DNA from: a candidate division KSB1 bacterium
Lineage (GTDB): Bacteria; Zhuqueibacterota; Zhuqueibacteria; Residuimicrobiales; Krinioviventaceae
Direction: 5' to 3'
DNA length: 64,000 bases
Assembly: GCA_034521575.1 (NCBI GenBank)
Contig: JAXHMJ010000005.1
Coordinates: 496,001-560,000, forward strand
The position numbers were made by a program, and so were the translations under genes. Shown here one piece after another: positions 58,068-64,000 of the stretch. How positions within the stretch are numbered: the first letter of the stretch is position 1; each line of letters begins with the position of its first letter. The notes under the pieces were generated by a model that was not told the DNA's origin, did not search any database, and saw only the letters and a list, made by a program, of their open reading frames with translations.

Positions 58068-59726
58068 TTATTTTATAAATCCAGCATATTCTTTAACACG
58101 GTTAATTTCAGTGTTTCGGGTTTGTTCGGACCACCCGAGTTCATCCCCGGCAATATCCGCGATTTTCTGCAGTAATGAATCTTTTGGACAGCCGCTGCTG
58201 CCAAGAGCTGTTCGACGCAGTACAATGTCCGTTAAATGCACAGCCATTTCCCGGCGTACCCCATACAATATTTCCGCAGGGGTCACTGCCGTAGCGGAAG
58301 AAAGAGGATTGAGCAATTCGGAATCCGTTCCAGCCAGTTCGAGAATATCCGTATAGCGGCTTCCGAAAACCGCCTTTAAATGTTGCATCAGGCGTTCCGG
58401 CACAGGTTCCGCTTCCGATTGGCGCATAAACTCGCGGTAATTTTCAATATCACCGCCCCAGACCCGGCTTTTTGCGGTTTCAGAAGGCGTTGTAGAGTTG
58501 AGCTGTTTGGCTATGACATCTATGGCTTTTTCCGCCACATCCCGGGCTGTGGTATACTTTACGGATACCAGACTGAAAGCGCCTTCCGGCCCGCCCTCCT
58601 GCGCGTGATCAACAATTCTGTAATGCTTTTCCAGCTGCACGTCACCGCTTGTTTCATTGACCGAAGCCATGGGCAGCAGTCCGAAAAGCACACGCGTGAC
58701 CTGATCCATAGTAATTTCTGCGCCGGGCAGCGCGCTGTTGATTTCATCGAGAAACTCGACAACATCATCGCGACTCGGTTTGTATGCTTCCGGATCACCG
58801 GAGAACGGTTTGTGCGCGGTTCCAACCATGGTTTTGCCGTTCCAGGGTACAATGAACAGCAGCCGGGATCCGCGGCTGATCACCGCGTCCTTGTCGCTGA
58901 ACGTCGATTTTGTGCTGGCGCCGATTGCATAGTCGCTGAATTTTCGGTCAATGATCAAATTCATTGCGGTTGAATACTCTATCAAATCCTCGTTCTTTTC
59001 CATATTGCGGGCCAATTTATTCACCCAGGGGCCTGCTGTGCTCAGGATGGTTTTGGCGCGGACCGGGAAACTGTCCATTCCGGTTTGATCCGAGACCACA
59101 GCGCCGGTGGTTCGATTATTTTCAATCAAAATTTCCTTGGCTTTCATATAATTGGCGACGACTGCGCCTTGTTCCTGGGCAGCGCGGACAATGGATAAAA
59201 GCAATCGTTCTGAATCGCTCATAATACCGTCGTACCAGACCGCTCCGCCGTTCAGGCGTTCTCGGTCGATATAAGGGATAATATCCAACAATTTATCTCT
59301 GGAGATCACGCGTCCGCGCGGCAAATGCTTTTGTGGGTCTTTCAGCCGGTTGCGGTCCCAGCTGATGATGTCATTGAGCAGCAATGCCAGGCGCATGGCT
59401 TCCGGGCCCTTGATCATATGCCCAAAAGTCCCCATGACACAAGGCAGCGGATGCGCCAGATGCGGCGCCATGGACATCATATGCCGGCGTTCCAGGATCG
59501 ATTCGCGCATTCGGATAAAATCCAGATGCTGCAGATAGCGCAGACCGCCGTGAATTATCTTGAGACTGTTGGAAGATGTCGCTGAACCGAAATCACCCTT
59601 GTCGATAAGGGCGGTTTTCAATCCGCGCATGGCGGCATCCCAGGCGGCAAAAGCGCCGTATATGCCGGCGCCGATGATCAGCACATCAAATTCTGTGTTT
59701 TTAAATTGTTCCGGATTCCGTTTCAT
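58068..59726 (-). CDS. FAD-dependent glycerol-3-phosphate dehydrogenase family protein
   Basis: The 552-residue protein has the FAD loop VLIIGAGIYGAFAAWDAAMRGL, DKGDFGSATSSNSLKIIHGGLRYLQ and the GlpD/GlpA core (FIVPWNGKTMVGTAHKPFSGD), with the C-terminal helical domain. GlpD makes DHAP from sn-glycerol-3-phosphate at the membrane. Here the gene lies inside a polysaccharide cluster and overlaps asnB by one base (TGATG), so it may act on a polymer precursor or supply reducing power to the quinone pool. A role in basic glycerol use is also possible. Confidence 0.82.
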   Translation of the reverse strand: MKRNPEQFKNTEFDVLIIGAGIYGAFAAWDAAMRGLKTALIDKGDFGSATSSNSLKIIHGGLRYLQHLDFIRMRESILERRHMMSMAPHLAHPLPCVMGTFGHMIKGPEAMRLALLLNDIISWDRNRLKDPQKHLPRGRVISRDKLLDIIPYIDRERLNGGAVWYDGIMSDSERLLLSIVRAAQEQGAVVANYMKAKEILIENNRTTGAVVSDQTGMDSFPVRAKTILSTAGPWVNKLARNMEKNEDLIEYSTAMNLIIDRKFSDYAIGASTKSTFSDKDAVISRGSRLLFIVPWNGKTMVGTAHKPFSGDPEAYKPSRDDVVEFLDEINSALPGAEITMDQVTRVLFGLLPMASVNETSGDVQLEKHYRIVDHAQEGGPEGAFSLVSVKYTTARDVAEKAIDVIAKQLNSTTPSETAKSRVWGGDIENYREFMRQSEAEPVPERLMQHLKAVFGSRYTDILELAGTDSELLNPLSSATAVTPAEILYGVRREMAVHLTDIVLRRTALGSSGCPKDSLLQKIADIAGDELGWSEQTRNTEINRVKEYAGFIK

Positions 59727-61612
59727 CAGTCAGCTTTCATATAAATGTCATACCACATATGGAACATCATCAGCCCCCACAACCGGTGACTGTGATTTTC
59801 CCGATTTTGCAAGTGTTCGCGAACCAGTTTTTGTACGACGGTCGGCGAGAAAAATCCCTTTTCTTTGACATTGCGTTCGGACAGCACGTCGGTCATCAGC
59901 GGCCGGAGTTCGTTTTTCATCCATGTTTTAATGGGGATACTAAAGCCTTCTTTACCGCGTTTCAGAATCATGTCCGGAAGTAACGGGCGCATCGTGTCTT
60001 TTAAAATAGCTTTTGTCTGCTTGCCACGCAATCGATAATGCGCAGGGATCGTAGCAGCAAACTCTACAAACCGGTGATCGAGAAACGGCACGCGGGTTTC
60101 CAGAGAAGCCGCCATACTCATGCGATCGACTTTGACCAGGATGTCATCCACCAGATAGGTTTTGATATCAACATATTCCTGCTGGTCCAGCGGCGTGCTC
60201 GAACCCGAATTTCGGAATGCCTCTTTAATAAACCCAAAAGAGTCATAATCATTCAAAGATCGTTGAAACTCCGGATCGTAGAGCATTTGTTTTTCAGCGC
60301 TCTGCAGAAAGATCATCCAGCGCACGTGTTGAAGATGGTCCGGAAGTCGCATGCCTTCGACAAAACGCTTTGCGCGATTGACCAGGCCTTTTTTCTTTTC
60401 CGTCGGCGGCAACAGATTGATCAGCGCCTCGATCGGATATTTGCGCAGCAGCGCGGGCAGACGCGCGTATCGCCGCGCCATGTTCTGGGCAATGTAGGTG
60501 TCATAACCGCCGAGCAATTCATCGCCCCCGTCACCGGAGAGGACAACGGTCACATACTTGCGCGCCATTTCCGACACCAGCAAAGTCGGGAACACGGAAA
60601 AATCGCCAAACGGTTCATCCAATTGCCGTATAATGCGTTCGGTCAGGCTCAGAGCATCCGGTTGTATGATCTCTTCGTAATGTTCAGTCTGGTACTGGTT
60701 TGCAACAGCCCGGGCAAACGGCAGCTCGTTATAGGTGGAATTATCAAATCCGATGGAAAAACTTTTTACCGGTCCGTTCGTGTGCCGCGACATGAGCGCA
60801 ACAATTGAGCTGGAATCCAATCCTCCGCTCAAAAACGCGCCCAACGGCACATCGCTCATCAAACGGATATTGACCGAATCTTCAAGCAGTTCAACAAAGC
60901 GCGATTTCAGCTGCTGCTCATTATAATCCAGTGTATTGTACTCAAACGTCCAGTACTGTTTTAACGAATGCCTGTCACGGGCAACGGTCAGACTGTGTCC
61001 GGGCGGCAATTTATGAATATTATCAAAGATCGAATAGGGACTGGGAATATATTCAAAAGTTAAAAAAGTATCAAGTGCTTTTGCATTGACCTGCCTCGGA
61101 ATATCACTTATTTTCAATATCGACTTTAATTCGGACCCGAATACCAGCCGATTGGCGTCAATATAATAATAAAGCGGTTTGATCCCGATGCGGTCGCGGG
61201 CTAAAAAGACGGATTGACGTTTCCGGTCCCAAATGGCAAATGCGAACATCCCGTTGAGTTTTTCAGGACAGGCCTCTCCGTATTCTTCATAGGCGTGAAC
61301 AATGGCTTCCGTATCGGAATGGGTTTTAAACCGGTGTCCTTTGGCAACCAGTTCCTTTCGCAGCTGCTGATGGTTATAGATTTCCCCGTTGAACACAATA
61401 GCCAGCGATCCATCCTCATTGAAAATGGGCTGATTACCGGTGGACAAGTCGATAATGCTGAGCCGGCGCATGCCGATTCCAATATTCGCGGACACATACG
61501 CGCCTTGCTGATCCGGACCGCGATGCACAATGGCATCGCACATTCGTTTGATATCCCGGGGATCGACATGATGTTCAGGATTTCTGTTAAAAACCCCGCA
61601 AATTCCGCACAT
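59726..61612 (-). CDS. asnB: asparagine synthetase, glutamine-hydrolysing (AsnB type)
   Basis: A 628-residue protein. Cys2 (MCGICGVFN) is the glutaminase nucleophile; IVHRGPDQQG, RLSIIDLS, NGEIYNH and HSDTEAI complete the class II glutaminase domain (residues about 1-190). The synthetase part has the ATP loop FLSGGLDSSSIVALMS and SGDGGDELLGGYD. Such AsnB-like amidotransferases are frequent in surface-polysaccharide clusters, where they amidate uronic acids or act on other acids. So the substrate may not be aspartate. Start and stop overlap the neighbours on both sides. Confidence 0.9.
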   Translation of the reverse strand: MCGICGVFNRNPEHHVDPRDIKRMCDAIVHRGPDQQGAYVSANIGIGMRRLSIIDLSTGNQPIFNEDGSLAIVFNGEIYNHQQLRKELVAKGHRFKTHSDTEAIVHAYEEYGEACPEKLNGMFAFAIWDRKRQSVFLARDRIGIKPLYYYIDANRLVFGSELKSILKISDIPRQVNAKALDTFLTFEYIPSPYSIFDNIHKLPPGHSLTVARDRHSLKQYWTFEYNTLDYNEQQLKSRFVELLEDSVNIRLMSDVPLGAFLSGGLDSSSIVALMSRHTNGPVKSFSIGFDNSTYNELPFARAVANQYQTEHYEEIIQPDALSLTERIIRQLDEPFGDFSVFPTLLVSEMARKYVTVVLSGDGGDELLGGYDTYIAQNMARRYARLPALLRKYPIEALINLLPPTEKKKGLVNRAKRFVEGMRLPDHLQHVRWMIFLQSAEKQMLYDPEFQRSLNDYDSFGFIKEAFRNSGSSTPLDQQEYVDIKTYLVDDILVKVDRMSMAASLETRVPFLDHRFVEFAATIPAHYRLRGKQTKAILKDTMRPLLPDMILKRGKEGFSIPIKTWMKNELRPLMTDVLSERNVKEKGFFSPTVVQKLVREHLQNRENHSHRLWGLMMFHMWYDIYMKAD

Positions 61613-62829
61613 TACAGCTCCTGTTCAACAGTTTGATGAACGACCTGTGCGGTTTTATCCAGGTAGTTCTGATAACCGTACTTTTTCTCGGCCAGTTTCT
61701 TTGCCTGCCGGACAATAGTCTCTCTGCGCTGCTGATCGGTCAAAGCGTCAATCAGGCTCCCGGCAAACGCATCCGGATTCAGTTCTGCAAGAAATGCCTC
61801 GTTATCACTCAGCAGCTGAGTATGGGTGATATGCCGGGTGGCCACTACGGGCACACCCGAACGCAGATAGGAATAGATTTTAAGCGGCGAATTGGTGCCT
61901 TTGAGACGTGGGGAGACCAGAACAGACGCCATATCCACAAACGGAGGAATCCATTCCGGCTGCAAAAACCCGGTGAATGTAAAAAAATCCGCGACATCCT
62001 GTTCAGCGGTCATTGCCTTATAGTCGGCAATCTGCTGTTCATTCCCGCCAATGAGCACAAAATGTACATTTCCGTCAAATTGTCGTATCACCGGTGGAGC
62101 GCTGCGAATCAACAAATCCAGACCCTGGTAAGGTTCAAATGTTCCGTAATAGAGTATCAACGGCTTGTCCGGCAGGCCATAGTTTTGCCGCAGCGATTTT
62201 TTATTGGCCGGGTTGGGGGGAAACACAATCGCATTATCCGCGACATTTTCAACAAGCAGACTTTTCTGTTCCGGAAAATGTTTTTCAACATACTGCTGTA
62301 ATTCCGGACAGATGGTTATGATGCCCGAAGAACGCCGAATCACATAATGTTCCAGGCGCTCAAAAAGTCTGACCGGAAAAGACAGCCGGGTAAATTTAAA
62401 ATTATCCAACTGCTGGGGCAAACTTGAATGCATATCATAAAGATGTGGGACATGATATTTCGCTGCCAGCCATGCGCCCCAGAATGCACCCTCTTCATGG
62501 GAGTGAATAAAATCGTATCGATTTCGTCTGAGCAGTTTCCAGGTCAGCATGATCAGCGGTATATCCAGCAACACTTTGGTTTTTGACGGTCCGATCTTTA
62601 TCGATTTGACGAACACCGGTTTTTTTGTCCGATGAATGGTTAAATTCGGGATATCAATATCCTGTCCAATCGGATAGGTGCACAGGTCGATTGTATGGCC
62701 GAGCAGGGACAGCGCTTTAATACGGTGCAGCACGCTAAACGGCGTACCTCTGGGCTGAAACCAGGGTTGCGGCGCGATCATAAGTATACGTTTCTTTTCT
62801 GAGCGTGAATGACGACGCATGTGTTTCAT
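61612..62829 (-). CDS. glycosyltransferase family 4 protein
   Basis: About 405 residues from ATG 62829, which follows AAGGA at a suitable distance; a longer frame would overlap the sugar transferase gene. N-terminal Rossmann part: APQPWFQPRGTPFSVLHRIKAL; then HSHEEGAFWGAWLAAKY. C-terminal part: ILYYGTFEPYQGLDLLI, FVLIGG and RLKGTNSPLKIYSYLRSGVPVVAT with the donor-binding Glu-type loop. GT4 enzymes transfer sugars from nucleotide donors on the cytosolic face of the membrane. It adds to the lipid-linked unit begun by the glycosylphosphotransferase just upstream. Confidence 0.87.
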   Translation of the reverse strand: MKHMRRHSRSEKKRILMIAPQPWFQPRGTPFSVLHRIKALSLLGHTIDLCTYPIGQDIDIPNLTIHRTKKPVFVKSIKIGPSKTKVLLDIPLIMLTWKLLRRNRYDFIHSHEEGAFWGAWLAAKYHVPHLYDMHSSLPQQLDNFKFTRLSFPVRLFERLEHYVIRRSSGIITICPELQQYVEKHFPEQKSLLVENVADNAIVFPPNPANKKSLRQNYGLPDKPLILYYGTFEPYQGLDLLIRSAPPVIRQFDGNVHFVLIGGNEQQIADYKAMTAEQDVADFFTFTGFLQPEWIPPFVDMASVLVSPRLKGTNSPLKIYSYLRSGVPVVATRHITHTQLLSDNEAFLAELNPDAFAGSLIDALTDQQRRETIVRQAKKLAEKKYGYQNYLDKTAQVVHQTVEQEL

Positions 62830-62852
62830 TAAAAATTTCCTTACAGGATCAG

Positions 62853-64000
62853 TTACTGGGCTCCATATCCGGTGAGAACCACAAAAAAGGTTTTGATCAT
62901 GATTTTCAAATCGAGGAAAAGCGACCAATTGTCAATGTATTCCAAATCCATTTTCATCCAGTCCTCAAATTCGATTCTGTTTCTGCCGCTTATTTGCCAA
63001 ATGCAGGTAATACCCGGTTTTAAACTCAAACGGCGCCGCTGCCAGACCTCGTATTGTTCAACTTCACTTTCCAGGGGCGGGCGCGGTCCGACAATACTCA
63101 TATCCCCTTTCAGTACATTCAAAAACTGGGGGAGTTCATCTATACTGGTGCGCCGAAGGAAATACCCGACTGAGGTTATTCGGGGATCTTTTTTCATCTT
63201 AAAAACAGGACCGGTCATTTCATTCTGCTGCATCAACTTTTCTTTTAATTTTTCAGCATCCACCACCATTGATCTGAATTTGAACAGGGTAAATTTTCGC
63301 CCGTTCAAGCCGATTCGTTCCTGTTTGAACAGCACCGGGCCTTTGGATGTCAATTTAATCAGCAGCGCAACTATCAGCATCACCGGCGAAAAAATCAACA
63401 AAACAGTAAAAGACACGATAATATCAATCACCCGTTTAACAAAAAGCTGCCATTCTTTGGCGTAAAATGGTTTAAATTCGAGCAGCGGGAACCCGTCAAA
63501 ATCGGTTTGCTGAACCTTGGCGACATGGGTCTGGTACAAATCCAGAGAAATAGAGGTGGGAACGCCGAGCTTTTCGCACTCCAGGATGGCCTCCTCGATC
63601 CTGTCCAGCCAGAGCCTCGGCACCACAAAAATCACCCGATCAATCACCAAGCGGTTGACCACGAAAGGAATATCTTCAATACGCCCAACCACCCGGTACC
63701 CTTCCACGGTTTCCCCGTACATATTGGGATCATCATCGATAATTCCGATAATATGCAGACCCCATCCGGCATGGCGTTTCACATGCCGGATGAATTCCAG
63801 GGCCCGTTCATTGGTGCCGACAATGAGCAAATTTTCCTGATAATAGCCGCTAGAGTAAACATGTTCAAGGATGAAAAAAAAGATTCCCTTTTCAGCCGCG
63901 ACACAGACAAAGGCGGTTGCCGAATAGACCAGGAAAAAGAGACGGCTGGCCATCTGGATTTTGAGCAGAAAGATAAAGCTGCCGGCAACAAGCGTGGCCC
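62853..64000 (-). CDS. polyprenyl glycosylphosphotransferase (initiating sugar transferase), 5'-partial
   Basis: The frame is open to the window end on the minus strand, so the N-terminal membrane part is cut. What remains has the CoA-binding-like domain (LIVGTNERALEFIRHVKRHAG, then GYRVVGRIEDIPF) and the C-terminal bacterial sugar transferase domain: FVKRVIDIIVSFTVLLIFSP, GPVLFKQERIGLNGRKFTLFKFRSM, RRTSIDELPQFLNVLKGDMSIVGPRPP and GITCIWQISGRN. WcaJ/WbaP-type enzymes put the first sugar phosphate on undecaprenyl phosphate. It heads the visible part of the exopolysaccharide cluster; more genes are expected beyond 64000. Confidence 0.92.
   Translation of the reverse strand, partial: ATLVAGSFIFLLKIQMASRLFFLVYSATAFVCVAAEKGIFFFILEHVYSSGYYQENLLIVGTNERALEFIRHVKRHAGWGLHIIGIIDDDPNMYGETVEGYRVVGRIEDIPFVVNRLVIDRVIFVVPRLWLDRIEEAILECEKLGVPTSISLDLYQTHVAKVQQTDFDGFPLLEFKPFYAKEWQLFVKRVIDIIVSFTVLLIFSPVMLIVALLIKLTSKGPVLFKQERIGLNGRKFTLFKFRSMVVDAEKLKEKLMQQNEMTGPVFKMKKDPRITSVGYFLRRTSIDELPQFLNVLKGDMSIVGPRPPLESEVEQYEVWQRRRLSLKPGITCIWQISGRNRIEFEDWMKMDLEYIDNWSLFLDLKIMIKTFFVVLTGYGAQ

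Overview
The window looks like a chromosomal contig from a Gram-negative, polysaccharide-degrading bacterium of the FCB assemblage. A lineage near KSB1 or Calditrichota is my inference. The reasons are FlgD-like 'PNPF' sorting-type domains on secreted proteins, a TamB-like outer-membrane biogenesis protein, many secreted glycosidases and a sulfatase, and class I fumarase. No tRNA or rRNA gene was seen.

Layout. 1-3288: 3' part of a tamB-like gene. 3289-4044: repeat-rich spacer with the remnant of a GxxExxY protein. 4045-12748: housekeeping genes (YecA-like, queG, a beta-CASP metallohydrolase, two-subunit fumarase, lytic transglycosylase, guaB, a badly frameshifted rpsT, a GNAT-like protein). 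12878-25163: an 18-gene, one-strand bacterial microcompartment (BMC) locus. 25164-34640: two mosaic repeat arrays on either side of an A+T-rich island with secreted carbohydrate-active and peptidase genes, some decayed. 34956-38596: bifunctional putA. 38796-47745: secreted GH30, GH127, C39-like and sulfatase genes. 47866-49082: an IS630-type insertion sequence. 49178-53233: pncA, a small membrane protein, a secreted Pcm, an SDR, a ferritin-VIT protein and YccF. 53287-64000: an exopolysaccharide cluster on the minus strand that runs off the window.

The BMC locus is the most interesting system. Its order is RpiR-type regulator, PduL, pentamer, small encapsulation-peptide protein, two hexamers, aldehyde dehydrogenase, hexamer, three pentamers, PduS-like flavoprotein, PduT-like trimer with a pore cysteine, class II aldolase, acetate kinase, LutA, LutB, LutC. 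The reading I infer is this: the aldolase makes L-lactaldehyde from a deoxysugar phosphate (fuculose or rhamnulose phosphate). The dehydrogenase and PduL turn it into lactyl-phosphate, the kinase makes ATP and lactate, and LutABC oxidises lactate to pyruvate. PduS and the trimer could carry electrons out of the shell, since no alcohol dehydrogenase is present. It resembles the aldolase-signature (PVM-like) BMC class.

A caution: more than a dozen genes, including conserved ones such as rpsT, putA and pduL, are broken by single-base shifts. This pattern points to indel errors in the assembly more than to real pseudogenes. I therefore annotate such genes as one frameshifted unit. The GH2/esterase remnants in the island look truly decayed.
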